A stretch of 64,000 nt of DNA, from positions 30,680,141-30,744,140 of the forward strand of contig NC_087071.1 in assembly GCF_963678635.1 (NCBI RefSeq), read 5' to 3'. The notes beneath the pieces are model-generated. The model did not search any database. It saw nothing but the letters and a program-made list of their open reading frames with translations, and was not told the DNA's origin. Positions 1 through 12,575 of this stretch are shown here, in pieces; the stretch's first letter is position 1, and every line of letters starts with the position of its first letter. Origin of the DNA: Symsagittifera roscoffensis (taxonomy: Eukaryota > Xenacoelomorpha > Acoela > Convolutidae). The position numbers and the translations under genes were made by a program.

Positions 1-246
1 TAACGGCCACGTACTACGAAAATCGGGCCTCGTTTTCAAAAAAAATCCAATCAATTGTCCTTAATAAATTTTCGTCCGTCCCGAATACTTTAGTTACTAT
101 TGACTTTAATTACGTTAATTACTATGTTGATATAGCACAAAAGAAAAAGAGAAACGCTTCTTTGAAAAGAAATTACTCTTATGAAGCAGATCCCACAGTC
201 TCAAACAAACAATCGGGCTCCAAATCGACCAAAAAGATGAAAACAA

Positions 247-933
247 ATGTTGCCAACACCAAAAGTTTCTGTTTCGTTAAGTCAGACTTATCTCAGTGCT
301 AGATTTATACAGTTGGAGCAACGCTTTAGAAGACTATCCACCGACTCTGGGTTTAACTTTAATTCTCAGTCTTTCATTTGTGAAAGTGCTTTAGATCATT
401 CAAGACGAGTACTACCCTCGGCCTATTCAGCATCAACTTCGGGCAGAAGCGAAAACCCAATCGCAACTGAGAGTTCTCGCGAGAAGCCAACCTAGGTAGG
501 AACAGAATATCCCTCATGCAGCTCGTCTAGTCTGAGGAGGAATCCAGGCCCCCCATAATTTTATGGAGAGAGGCAATTCATCGAGCAAGTATCACCATTG
601 CTTGCAATAATAGACGTAGTGGACTCGGCAGAGGAACCTTAGATCACAATTTCATCAAACAACAGATGTCAGGCTTCCAAGACTTACAAGTCACCCTCGG
701 CATTCTTGACACCTCTGGAAAATATCTCACCAAGACCAACCCTAGTGGCCGAAACGACTCAAGGCTCTCATTCGACCACATTTTCAATGGACCCGAAACT
801 CGCGGTTTTATGCTCACTGATGGAAGAAATACCATTGAAGAACAAAAACGTTGTGGGGAGCAATGTTTCGTCATTATTAGATACGGAAATTAGTGCAGAT
901 GCGGGACTCGGGTCTTTTCCACCAATCATTTAA
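247..933 (+). pseudogene. 3' coding remnant of the Gypsy unit (unit 1)
   Basis: Two open stretches (247-495 and, in overlapping frames, 666-933) lie downstream of the integrase tail. The first encodes an 82-residue Ser/Arg-rich peptide and ends in a stop. Neither has a domain I can name. The same stretches, with the same ends, occur in units 2 and 3. They could be the end of pol or a third ORF, but frame conservation is not strong enough to decide. Confidence 0.35.
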
Positions 934-1461
934 CTCAACAGTTTAAACTCTCAAAATTTATTTAGATTGATTGTGTACCATGTTGTACTTGATTTACTTT
1001 TAGCTTATACATTACAATTTGCTAAATTCTTAATACGTTCATTTCATTTTTTAATCTTAGCGGACATACTAGTTAGTCCTCGGTTGACCGATTTTTTTTT
1101 GCAATAGTCACTTTTAATTTTATGATTTTTTAATTTGTTTATAGTATACATAACCCCAATTACACAAAGCATTTTTTTTACTCGTCTCCGTTAATTTTCG
1201 TTTGTTGTATATATCTGTATCAAATTTTAGGTAGCCTGTAAATGTTATCCCATATTCATCTCGCGCTCATGTGTATATTCTCTGGTAAAATCCATTGGTG
1301 CTGAAAGTTGATTGTTTTTGTTTCAAACTTCGGATCCCGTGGGGTGAAGGAAGAATTTAGTAGATGTGTGCTTTTGGCTACTTAGTAGAAGTGCAGATAT
1401 GAACTTTTCCTGCATTGGGGAAGGTTGTGATTGTGTGTTTTATTGTAGTACCCTTGACCTC

Positions 1462-1632
1462 TAACAACTAATTAGTAACAAGTCATTTGTGCTTTATACG
1501 AAGTCCAGCGGACATCGCGTCATTATTTTTCTATTCAGACAACAGTCAGTTTTAATTCAACACAATTACTTTTATTCTCTTAACTTAGCTTAGTTAGCTT
1601 CAGTGTACCAGTGGTCTTTGAACACTTCTTAT
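1462..1632 (+). repeat. LTR/leader-like block A (unit 1)
   Basis: This block of about 170 bp begins ctctaacaactaattagtaa and ends near ccagtggtctttgaacac. It is repeated in diverged form at 2817-2972, directly ahead of the gag start. A block ending in a CCAGTGG motif just before gag is what the 3' end of an LTR plus a primer-binding site would look like, but I cannot fix the LTR borders. Unit 2 has a partly deleted counterpart near 8208-8325 and unit 3 an intact one near 15276-15430. Confidence 0.4.
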
Positions 1633-2816
1633 TAGATCTGTTTGAACTTTTGTTCGTTGACTTTTTTTACAGATTAAATGAATATTTCAAACATTTTTTT
1701 TTGAAAAATTTTCAGCTGCATTCGTTTTGGATAAGTAAATAAAAAGATGTTTGAGATCTTATTTGTGTATCCGACTTTAGGTGGTCGAATTATGCATCGA
1801 ATGTATAGAAGACCGTTGTTTCCGCTCTCGTTTTTGTTTATTGAACGATATCCGCTGTCGATTAGAAGTCGAATGATGAGAGTACCAAATTTGCACTATT
1901 TTCACGGTTTACTGGACATTTTCAGGTATTTTTTGATTCCTGAGTTTTATTTTAAAGGAGTTTTTTGTTCTTTATTTCATAAAATTTTTTTAAAACGATC
2001 TGAAATTTTTGAATGTGCTTTCACATATTTTATTGCTTTTATGAAAGCATTCAAGTGTATATGCACATTTTGAGTTCAATTCGAAATCATCTGAAAATAA
2101 ATTTCATTCTCCGAACACAAGCGTGACAAGGCGCGAACAAAGTAAATGAACAATTCTAGTTTCGAGAAAAAAAAATTAATTTTTAGATTTTCTAGCGGTT
2201 GAAAACTTTGTCAAGTGATCCAGTTTGCTCAGATTGAATCAACATTATCAAAAAACTGTCAATCATGAAATCATCTTGAAGTTTAAACAGGGTCAATTCC
2301 ATATTTTTTATGCTTCAAAACTCTTTTTATGCTTCATTTTCCTTCCGTTCTTTGACTCTTTTCTAACCGTCTGATGGCGATAATAAATCAGTTTGATATG
2401 CTACTTTTTATCCTCCGGCAAACATTTTCCTTTGTTTACAAGAGAGATCTAAATAATATCTCCTATTTTGAGATGAAGTTTATTTTTGTGGAAAAAAGTC
2501 ATGAAAAAATTAGTTATTTTGTGGCTAATGTGACAATCAATTATTGACCTTGGTCGACTCTTGTATCAAACCTAATCAATTCTTAGTAGTTCAGCTGAGT
2601 TTTTGTCGACCAAAATAACTTGGAGCGAAAAGAAAAAATTTGGTCATTCGTTGGAGGCGACACATAATTTGACCTCTTCAACAGCCTACCCGGGTTGAAA
2701 AAAAAACGCTAGTCATGCAACTTCACTCTTGTGAAACTAGCAGTTCACACTTTCACAATTTTAAGCAATTTTTGCAGTGGTAATTTGTGTGACGAGGCCT
2801 TTTCAACGTAGTAACT

Positions 2817-2972
2817 TTGACTTCTAACAACTAATTAGTAACCAGTCAGTTGTGCGTTAGACGAAATCTAGCGGACTTCGCGTCACTATTGTTCTATTTA
2901 GACAACAGTTAGTTTTAATTACTTTTATTCTTTTAACTTAGTTTAGTCAGCTTTAGTATTCCAGTGGCGTTT
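2817..2972 (+). repeat. LTR/leader-like block B (unit 1)
   Basis: This is the second member of the block pair, starting ttctaacaactaattagtaa and ending ccagtggcgtttcaacacc, 15 bp before the gag-like ATG at 2987. The position fits the end of a 5' LTR and the primer-binding region of a Ty3/Gypsy element. The unit 2 counterpart is 9529-9680. Confidence 0.4.
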
Positions 2973-2986
2973 CAACACCTCGTATT

Positions 2987-3840
2987 ATGGCACAATCAAC
3001 CGAATCGAATCAGCGGATAAATTCCGCCTTTTGGCCAAATCAAACTATAGAATCACCCACCCAATGGACTAATTGGATTGACCACTTCCACCTGACCATC
3101 ATCGACAAAGAGATTTTGAACATAGATAATCTGAAAGAACCGTTGGAGTTGGAAACGACAAAACTATTTTAGAATGCGCACAGGAATCAAACAGCGGAAC
3201 ACAGAGGAGAGCCAGGGCAGCCAGAAACAAAGAAGTAATGCAAGTCTACGAAAATGCGGTGGACAAAAGATTCTTAGAGGAGAAACAAAAGTTCGGGGGA
3301 ATGAGGAGAAACAATGCAGACAACAAAGTAAGATCTATTCTCTACCTGGCCTTACGAGCCGAAGAGAAAATAGCGTTTTCACAAAAAAGCCCAGGGTGAA
3401 GGTCTTATCAATTTCCTTCAAAGAACTTTTCGACCTTCTGTATGCAGCATTTTTCAAACCAGCTAACAATATCTTTGAACGATACAAATTATTGAGCTGA
3501 AAACAAAAAAGACAGCAGAGATTCCTACGAACAATTTCGGGGAGCGTTATCGGTTTCAGTTAGATCTTGCGTAATTGGAATTAATGCGGGGAATTAATGT
3601 AGGAAAATCCAACATGGAATGCGAAAAAAGAGAAATTTGAACGTTTGCCCAGCAAAAGAAAAAATATGTAATATTTGTAAATACATAAGACACTTTGGAA
3701 GACTTTGTAAATCAAAAGGGAGAAGGCCAAATGTAAATAATGTAGAACGAAAGGTAAAAAATCAGAGTTGTCCATATTCCCCAGGGAACTCACGAGCGAT
3801 CTCACAAGAAATCTTTTGTAAAGTTTTAAGCGCCTGAACA
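2987..3840 (+). pseudogene. Gag-like remnant with CCHC zinc knuckle (unit 1)
   Basis: An ATG at 2987 opens a 61-residue frame of gag character (polar, Trp-rich, with the stretch QWTNWIDHF). Further open frames follow at 3174-3500 and 3619-3837. At 3667-3708 a C-X2-C-X4-H-X4-C zinc knuckle can be read (CNICKYIRHFGRLC), as in retroviral nucleocapsids. The pieces lie in different frames with stops between them, so the gene is dead. Unit 2 carries the same structure with the same stops. Confidence 0.6.
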
Positions 3841-3897
3841 GAAGAATGAACAAGCGACAAATTTTAAATATCGGACGGATTAGGTGAGGGTGCAATT

Positions 3898-5420
3898 GTG
3901 AATATGAATATTCCAGTGGATTCAGCTAGCTCAGTAAGCTTTCTGAAACAGAATGTGCTACATGAGCTAAAACTGAGAGATCCACAATTGACAAATCTAC
4001 CTGTTGACAAGAAAATTCGGGCACTGTATTGCGGTTTCGCCAACGACACAATAAACGCCAACGATAGTAGTCAGAATACAATCCAACGGACATCCGTTAT
4101 TGCCAGTTCCTCTGATTGACTTCAGTTTCTCTGATTGACACCGTATCTCTTCCGGATTTGTGTAAGTCAACTGTCCATTCAATTACAATTCTCAATTCTC
4201 AACATGTAACATAGTTTCAGTTTTTTTTAACAGTGTAGGAAAAACACCATTGGATAGAAAAGTTACACATTTCCATTCCCTGTTTAAACCAATTTAAACC
4301 AAAATTGGAAAAATTCCCTTGCATTTACTAGAAATCGTAGTCCGATTTGAATATCATGGGAAACAAAGGCACATTTTGAACTTAAGCAAAGGCGACGAAG
4401 ACTGTTTCATAAGCCGAATCGTAATCACAAGAAAAAAGGATCGCAGTTTAAAATTAGCTTTAGACTCTAAACTCTTAAACGATGAGATTTTAAAAAATAA
4501 ATATCCAATGCCTAACCTTCACGAACTTATCGACTATATCGCTCTCCAACTCTAAAATAAATTTTCAGGTGAAGTGTGATTCAGTAACTTAGATTTGAAA
4601 AACGCCCACAGTCAGTTATAACTATGAAAGGATTCGAGTGAACAATGCAATTTTAGCGTAGTAGGGGGTGAAACCACAGGAACCTATCATTTTTAACGGG
4701 ATTTTTTGGGTTTGGAGATATGCCAAAATAATTCCAAAGGGTAATGGATTCTTAATTAAAAGATATTCCATTTACCAACTGCTACATTAATGACCTTTTA
4801 ATTGCATCAAAACGATCTTTAGAAGAACATAAAGCTATCCTCTGGAAAATTTTGAATTTTCTAGATAGTAAAAACTTGGAAGTTAAGTGGGAGAGTTGCG
4901 CGTTCTTTCAAAAAGGTTTTGATGGTTGAGGTTCAAGATCTCACACTCAGGGGGTAGAACCATTGTTTGGAAAATCGTTTTCAAAAAAAAATCCTCCAAA
5001 TCCGAAGAACATTTCTGAATTAAGATCAGTCTTTGGTACAAAAACCAGTACATGACATTCGTCCGCAACTTGTCAACACTGAGCTCACCGTTACTATTGG
5101 GATGATTCTCGCACAAAAGCCTTCGAAGAAAGAAAAAGTTAAATTGTAAATATAACGGAGAATAATATTTTAACATTAAGAAAAGGAAATTAAGATTAAA
5201 AACCGATTCCTCGCATAACGGTTTAGGAGCTACTAGAGTGCATAGTAGACTGACCCGTTGGGTAAATCGACTCTTGTCGTTCAGCCTCAAAATCAAACAA
5301 ATCCCAAGAAGAAAAAAATGGGATTCACCGATTTATTGTCGAGACTACCCTCAGGAACAGCCCTCTCAACCTCATATTAAGATAACGAACTCGTGGTGGC
5401 AACGTTTAACACGATTTTAG
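3898..5420 (+). pseudogene. Gypsy pol remnant: protease, reverse transcriptase, RNase H (unit 1)
   Basis: At 3898 a frame contains VDSASSVSFL, resembling the active-site region of a retropepsin. The stretch 4319-4555 encodes an RT palm-like sequence ending KYPMPNLHELIDYIA, typical of Ty3/Gypsy RT. Near 4765-4920 the reading CYINDLLIASKRSLEEHK is the YxDD region (Y-I-N-D, so the first Asp is lost), followed by FLDSKNLEVKWESC. At 5235-5300 TRVHSRLTRWVNRLLSF marks the end of RNase H and the connection to integrase. Several frameshifts and stops separate these pieces. Confidence 0.7.
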
Positions 5421-5868
5421 AAAAAGTTGCCGTAAATAGTGACGGTGAAAAAAATATTTTTGTTAAAGAACGATTTGTTGATTGATAATTTAGTGAACGT
5501 ATTTTGTGTAAATAATAATACAACCTTGGATCGCGTAAATCCAATGGTTGGGAAGAAAAAAAAACCTACAACACATCCATCCGTCGTTCTTCGCAAATGT
5601 TCTTAAATACGTCACAGACACACTGCGAGTTTGCAATTCTAATCACTCGCATTCAGAGTCTTGTACGAGCAGTTGCCTTCCATTAAACCTTTTCAGTATC
5701 AAATTGAATCATGTTTTTTATCAGACAAGTCTTACTTTTTCTTTTTATTACCTTTTTTATTATCAAAGTTGCAACTTTAAATCAAGAAGACAAAACGAAA
5801 GTTATAGAATTTCAAGCCTCAGTAAATCTTTAAAATGATCTCTTTGGGCGGAAAGTCAAGGAATCTCA

Positions 5869-6730
5869 GTGAAATTCGATAACGACATTATATCCGAATT
5901 TCATCAGATGTTACTCACACAGTACCAGGGAGAGCTAAAACTATCTTCATACCCGCTAGTAATTACGGATCACTTTTCAAGCAAACTTATTGGAGTGATG
6001 ACAGACGAAGATAAAAACCTCAAAGATGTAAAGAAGGCGGTGGAAGAAGGTAGACCACTGGATAGTCTCGGGCCGTACTTGAAGACCTTCCAACTGGATG
6101 TTCATGTGAAGGAAGGAATATTATTTAACGACATCAAAATGATCGTACCAGCAGCATTCAGACCTCCATTCATTACACTGTTGCACGAGACCCATCCAGA
6201 AAAGTTCAGGATGAAACAAGGGGGCGGAGAATATGTGGTGGTCGCACTTATACCAAAACATTTACCACCACGGGGAGAAATCGTTTGTGCTCAGCGTATA
6301 AAATCTGGTAAGAACCTTAAAGTCATTCAGACTTGAATAATACGGAGACATTGCCGGATCTATCGATGAAATAAAATTGGATTTTGCAGACCCATCTACT
6401 TTTATGTATAGATAGATTCACAATGGATACCTTCTGGAAATCCCTAGTCTCACACGCTATTGATTTGGATAATGGGAAATCAATAATGTCGAAAGAGAGA
6501 AACCAGGACTGGGGATCAAACAATAGCACAGAGGAAGGATACCGGGAGGAAACTATACCTGAAAACTGAGGGTATGAGAGCGATCCAACGGACAAAACAG
6601 ATCAAATAGTACCGAGAGCGACAGCTCTTGAATCCCTTCAGTCAAGGAGCTAATTTTAACAGAAAGACAGTGAACAGAAAGGAACGCCAATCGTACTTTA
6701 AACACTTTGGCGGAAAACGTATCTCAGACA
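5869..6730 (+). pseudogene. Gypsy integrase remnant, core deleted (unit 1)
   Basis: The stretch 5869-6336 reads as the end of RNase H plus the integrase N-terminal zinc-binding region: PYLKTFQLDVHVKEGILFND, then LLHETHPEKFRMK, the HHCC-type start, and later SGKNLKVIQT. Near 6360 IDEIKLDFA is the start of the catalytic core. About 390 bp carrying the rest of the core are missing compared with unit 2. The C-terminal tail resumes at 6628 (residues NPFSQGANFNRKTVNRK). The gene is non-functional. Confidence 0.65.
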
Positions 6731-7004
6731 TAAAACACACGGTATCCCTAGATAACGGCCACGTACTACGAAAATCGTGCCTCGTTTTCAAAAAAAAATC
6801 CAATCAATTGTCCTTAATAAATTTTCGTCCGTCCCGAATACTTTAGTTACTATTGACTTTAATTACTTTAATTACTATATTGATATAGCAGAAAAGAAAA
6901 GAAAAAGAGAAACGCTTCTTTGAAAAGAAAAGACTCTTATGAAGCAGATCCCACAGTCTCAAACAAACAATCGGGCTCCAAATCGACCAAAAAGATGAAA
7001 ACAA

Positions 7005-7691
7005 ATGTTTCCAACACCAAAAGTTTCTGTTTCGTTAAGTCAGACTTATCTCAGTGCTAGATTTAGACAATTGGAGCAACGCTTTAGAAGACTATCCACC
7101 GACTCTGGGTTTAACTCTAATTCTCAGTCTTTCATTTGTGAAAGTGCTTTAGATCATTCAAGACGAGTACTACCCTCGGCCTATTCAGCATCAACTTCGG
7201 GCAGAAGCGAAAACCCAATCGCAACTGAGAGTTCTCGCGAGAAGCCAACCTAGGTAGGAACAGAATATCCCTCATGCAGCTCGTCTAGTCTGAGGAGGAA
7301 CCCAGGCCCCCCATAATTTTATGGAGAGAGGCAATTCATCGAGCAAGTATCACCATTGCTTGCAATAATAGACGTAGTGGACTCGGCAGAGGAACCTTAG
7401 ATCACAATTTCATCAAACAACAGATGTCAGGCTTCCAAGACTTACAAGTCACCCTCGGCATTCTTGACACCTCTGGAAAATATCTCACCAAGACCAACCC
7501 TAGTGGCCGAAACGACTCAAGGCTCTCATTCGACCACATTTTCAATGGACCCGAAACTCGCGGTTTTATGCTCACTGATGGAAGAAATACCATTGAAGAA
7601 CAAAAAAGTTGTGGGGAGCAATGTTTCGTCATTATTAGATACGGAAATTAGTGCAGATGCGGGACTCGGGTCTTTTCCACCAATCATTTAA
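7005..7691 (+). pseudogene. 3' coding remnant of the Gypsy unit (unit 2)
   Basis: This is the unit 2 copy of the 82-residue Ser/Arg-rich stretch (7005-7253) and the overlapping open frames at 7424-7691. It differs from unit 1 by a few substitutions. Its role is not recognised. Confidence 0.35.
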
Positions 7692-9693
7692 CTCAACAGT
7701 TTAAACTCTCAAAATTTATTTAGATTGATTGTGTACCATGTTGTACTTGATTTACTTTTAGCTTATACATTACAATTTGCTAAATTCTTAATACGTTCAT
7801 TTCATTTTTTAATCTTAGCGGACATACTAGTTAGTCCTCGGTTGACCGATTTTTTTTTGCAATAGTCACTTTTAATTTTATGATTTTTTAATTTGTTTAT
7901 AGTATACATAACCCCAATTGTACAAAGCATTTTTTTTTACTCGTTAATTTTCCTTTGTTGTATATATCTGTATCAAATTTTAGGTAGCCTGTAAATGTTA
8001 TCCCATATTCATCTCGCGCTCATGTGTATATTCTCTGGTAAAATCCATTGGTGCTGAAAGTTGATTGTTTTTGTTTCAAACTTCGGATCCCGTGGAATGA
8101 AGGAAGAATTTAGTAGATGTGTGCTTTTGGCTACTTAGTAGAAGTGCAGATATGAACTTTTCCTGCATTGGGGAAGGTTGTGATTGTGTGTTTTATTGTA
8201 GTACCCTTGACCTGTAGTACATCGCGTCATTATTTTTCTATTCAGACAACAGTCAGTTTTAATTCAACACAATTACTTTTATTCTTTTAACTTAGCTTAG
8301 TTAGCTTCAGTGTACCAGTGTTCTTTGAACACTTCTTATTAGATCTGTTTGAATTTTTGTTCGTTGACTTTTTTTACAGATTAAATGAATATTTCAAAAA
8401 AAAAATTTTGAAAAATTTTCAGCTGCATTCGTTTTGGATAAGTAAATAAAAAGATGTTTGAGATCTTATTTGTGTATCCGACTTTAGGTGGTCGAATTAT
8501 GCATCGAATGTATAGAAGACCGTTGTTTCCGCTCTCGTTTTTGTTTATTGAACGATATCCGCTGTCGATTAGAAGTCGAATGATGAGAGTACCAAATTTG
8601 CACTATTTTCACGGTTTACTGGACATTTTCAGGTATTTTTTGATTCCTGAGTTTTATTTTAAAGGAGTTTTTTGTTCTTTATTTCATAAAATTTTTTAAA
8701 AACGATCTGAAATTTTTGAATGTGCTTTCACATATTTTATTGTTTTTATGAAAGCATTCAAGTGTATATGCACATTTTGAGTTCAATTCGAAATCATCTG
8801 AAAATAAATTTCATTCTCCGAACACAAGCGTGACAAGGCGCGAACAAAGAAAATGAACAATTCTAGTTTCGAGAAAAAAAAGTTTTTTTAGATTTTCTAG
8901 CGGTTGAAAACTTTGTCAAGTGATCCAGTTTGCTCAGATTGAATCAACATTATCAAAAAACTGTCAATCATGAAATCATCTTGAAGTTTAAACAGGGTCA
9001 ATTCCATATTTTTTATGCTTCAAAACTCTTTTTATGCTTCATTTTCCTTCCGTTCTTTGACTCTTTTCTAACCGTCTGATGGCGATAATAAATCAGTTTG
9101 ATATGCTACTTTTTATCCTCCGGCAAACATTTTCCTTTGTTTACAAGAGAGATCTAAATAATCTCTCCTATTTTGAGATGAAATTTATTTTTGTGGAAAA
9201 AAGTCATGAAAAAATTAGTTATTTTGTGGCTAATGTGACAATCAATTATTGACCTTGGTCGACTCTTGTATCAAACCTAATCATCAATTCTTAGTAGTTC
9301 AGCTGAGTTTTTGTCGGCCAAAATAACTTGGAGCGAAAAGAAAAAATTTGGTCATTCGTTGGAGGCGACACATAATTTGACCTCTTCAACAGCCTACCCG
9401 GGTTGAAAAAAAACGCTAGTCATGCAACTTCACTCTTGTGAAACTAGCAGTTCACACTTTCACAAACTTAAGCAATTTTTGCAGTGGTAATTTGTGTGAC
9501 GAGGCCTTTTCAACGTAGTAACTTTGACCTCTAACAACTAATTAGTAACCAGTCAGTTGTGCGTTAGACAATATCTAGCGGACTTCGCGTCACTATTGTT
9601 CTATTTAGACAACATTTAGTTTTAATTACTTTCATTCTTTTAACTTAGTTTAGTCAGCTTTAGTATTCCAGTGGCGTTTCAACACCTCATATT

Positions 9694-10545
9694 ATGGCAC
9701 AATCAACCGAATCGAATCAGCGGATAAATTCCGCCTTTTGGCCAAATCAAACTATAGAATCACCCACCCAATGGACTAATTGGATCGACCACTTCCACCT
9801 GACCATCATCGACAAAGAGATTTTGAACATAGATAATCTGAAAGAACCGTTGGAGTTGGAAACGACAAAACTATTTTAGAATGCGCACAGGAATCAGACA
9901 GCGAAACACAGAGGAGAGCCAGGGCAGCCAGAAACAAAGAAGTAATGCAAGTCTACGAAAATGCGGTGGACAAAATATTCTTAGAGGAGAAACAAAAGTT
10001 CGGGGGAATGAGGAGAAACAATGCAGACAACAAAGTAAGATCTATTCTTTACCTGGCCTTACGAGCCGAAGAGAAAATAGCGTTTTCACAAAAAAGCCCA
10101 GGGTGAAGGTCTTATCAATTTCCTTCAAAGAACTTTTCGACCTTCTGTATGCAGCATTTTTCAAACCAGCTAACAATATCTTGTAACGATACAAGTTATT
10201 GAGCTGAAAACAAAAAAGACAGCAGAGATTCCTACGAACAATTTCGGGGAGCGTTATCGGTTTCAGTTAGATCTTGCGTAATTGGAATTAATGCGGGGAA
10301 TTAATGTAGGAAAATCCAACATGGAATGCGGAAAAAGAGAAATTTGAACGTTTGCCCAGCAAAAGAAAAAATATGTAATATTTGTAAATACATAAGACAC
10401 TTTGGAAGACTTTGTAAATCAAAAGGGAGAAGGCCAAATGTAAATAATGTAGACGAAAGGTAAAAAATCAGAGTTGTCCATATTCCCCAGGGAACTCACG
10501 AGCGATCTCACAAGAAATCTTTTGTAAAGTTTTAAGCGCCTGAAC
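9694..10545 (+). pseudogene. Gag-like remnant with zinc knuckle (unit 2)
   Basis: This is the unit 2 copy of the gag remnant. The 61-residue opening peptide is identical to that of unit 1, and the CCHC knuckle follows near 10374. The frame is cut at 10186 by a private change. Shared stops between the units argue that the element was disabled before the units were duplicated. Confidence 0.6.
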
Positions 10546-10612
10546 AGAAGAATGAACAAGCGACAAATTTTAAATATCGGACGGATTAGGTGAGGGTGCA
10601 ATTGTGAATATG

Positions 10613-12130
10613 AATATTCCAGTGGATTCAGCTAGCTCAGTAAGCTTTCTGAAACACAGAATGTGCTACATGAGCTAAAACTGAGAGATCCACAATTGAC
10701 AAATCTACCTGTTGACAAGAAAATTCGGGCACTGTATTGCGGTTTCGCCAACGACACAATAAACGCCAACGATAGTAGTCAGAATACAATCCAACGGACA
10801 ACCGTTAGTGCCAGTTTCTCTGATTGACTTCAGTTTCTCTGATTGACACCGTATCTCTTCCGGATTTGTGTAAGTCAACTGTCCATTCAATTACAATTCT
10901 CAATTCTCAACATGTAACATAGTTTCAATTTTTTTTAACAGTGTAGGAAAAACACCATTGGATAGAAAAGTTACACATTTCCATTCCCCGTTTTAATTCA
11001 ATTTAAACCAAAATTGGAAAAATTCCCTTGCGTTTACTAGAAATCGTAGTCCAATTTGAATATCATGGGAAAAAAAGGCACATTTTGAACTTAAGCAAAG
11101 GCGACGAAGACTGTTTCATAAGCCGAATCGTAATCACAAGAAAAAAAGGATCGCAGTTTAAAATTAGCTTTAGACTCTAAACTCTTAAACGATGAGATTT
11201 TAAAAAATATATATCAAATGCCTAACCTTCACGAACTTATCGACTATATCGCTCTCCAACTCTAAAATAAATTTTCAGGTGAAGTGTGATTCAGTAACTT
11301 AGATTTGAAAAACGCCCACAGTCAGTTATAACTATGAAAGGATTCGAGTGAACAATGCAACTTTAGCGTAGTAGGGGGTGAAACCACAGGAACCTATCAT
11401 TTTTAACGGGATTTTTTGGATTTGGAGATATGCCAAAATAATTCCAAAGGGTAATGGATTCTTAATTAAAAGATATTCCATTTACCAACTGCTACATCAA
11501 TGACCTTTTAATTGAATCAAAAAGATCTTTAGAAGAACATAAAGCTATCCTCTGGAAAATTTTGAATTTTCTAGATAGTAAAAACTTGGAAGTTAAGTGG
11601 GAGAGTTGCGCGGTCTTTCAAAAAGGTTTTGATGGTTGAGGTTCAAGATCTCACACTCAGGGGGTAGAACCATTGTTTGGAAAATCGTTTTCAAAAAAAA
11701 ATCCTCCAAATCCGAAGAACATTTCTGAATTAAGATCAGTCTTTGGTTCAAAAACCAGTACATGACAATCGTCCGCAACTTGTCAACACTGAGCTCACCG
11801 TTACTATTGGGATGATTCTCGCACGAAAGCCTTCGAAGAAAGAAAAAGTTAAATTGTAAATATAACGGAGAATAATATTTCAACGTTAAAAAAAGGAAAT
11901 TAAGATTAAAAACCGATGCCTCGCATAACGGTTTAGGAGCTACTAGAGTGCATAGTAGACTGACCCGTTGGGTAAATCGACTCTTGTCGTTCAGCCTCAA
12001 AATCAAACAAATCCCAAGAAGAAAAAAAATGGGATTCGCCGATTTATTGTCGAGACTACCCTCAGGAACAGCCCTCTCAACCTCATGTTAAGATAACGAA
12101 CTCGTGGTGGCAACGTTTAACACGATTTTA
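10613..12130 (+). pseudogene. Gypsy pol remnant: protease, RT, RNase H (unit 2)
   Basis: This is the unit 2 copy of the protease/RT/RNase H remnant, with an almost identical sequence and the same major interruptions. It has private lesions too: an insertion near 10655 next to the protease motif, and an extra A in the run near 11143 that breaks the RT frame left open in unit 1. The YIND motif is near 11490 and the RNase H end near 11945-12010. Confidence 0.65.
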
Positions 12131-12575
12131 GAAAAGCTTGCCGTAAATAGTGACGGTAAAAAAAAATTTTTTTTTTAAAGAACGATTTGTTGATTGATAA
12201 TTTAGTGGACGTATATTGTGTAAATAATAATACAACCTTGGATCGCGTAAATCCAATGGTTGGAAAGAAAAAAAAACCTACAACACATCCATCCGTCGTT
12301 CTTCGCAAATGTTCTTAAATACGTCACAGACACACTGCGAGTTTGCAATTCTAATCACTCGCATTCAGAGTCTTGTACGAGCAGTTGCCTTCCATTAAAC
12401 CTTTTCAGTATCAAATTGAATCATGTTTTTTATCAGACAAGTCTTACTTTTTCTTTTTATTACCTTTTTTATTATCAAAGTTGCAACTTTAAATCAAGAA
12501 GACAAAACGAAAGTTATAGAATTTCAAGCCTCAGTAAATCTTTAAAATGATCTCTTTGGGCGGAAAGTCAAGGAA

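Larger units (their letters stand above)
1..6752 (+). repeat. Gypsy array unit 1
   Basis: This is a 6.75-kb repeat unit. It starts inside the 3' end of the pol region and runs through a non-coding stretch (about 930-2986), gag remnants, RT and integrase. Relative to unit 2 it lacks about 390 bp of the integrase core: after the short stretch agatagatt near 6415 it jumps to the sequence ataccttctgg, which unit 2 has near 13502. The region 934-2986 holds no gene. It is T-rich non-coding DNA containing two related blocks of about 160 bp that look like LTR or leader sequence, and a fragment with the CCCGGGTTGA terminal motif at 2689. Confidence 0.8.

Noticed and set aside
3581-5296. Minus-strand open frames of 100-137 codons in the Gypsy units
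   Set aside because: They are antisense to recognisable gag, RT and RNase H sequence and are rich in Phe/Leu, as expected from AT-rich antisense DNA.
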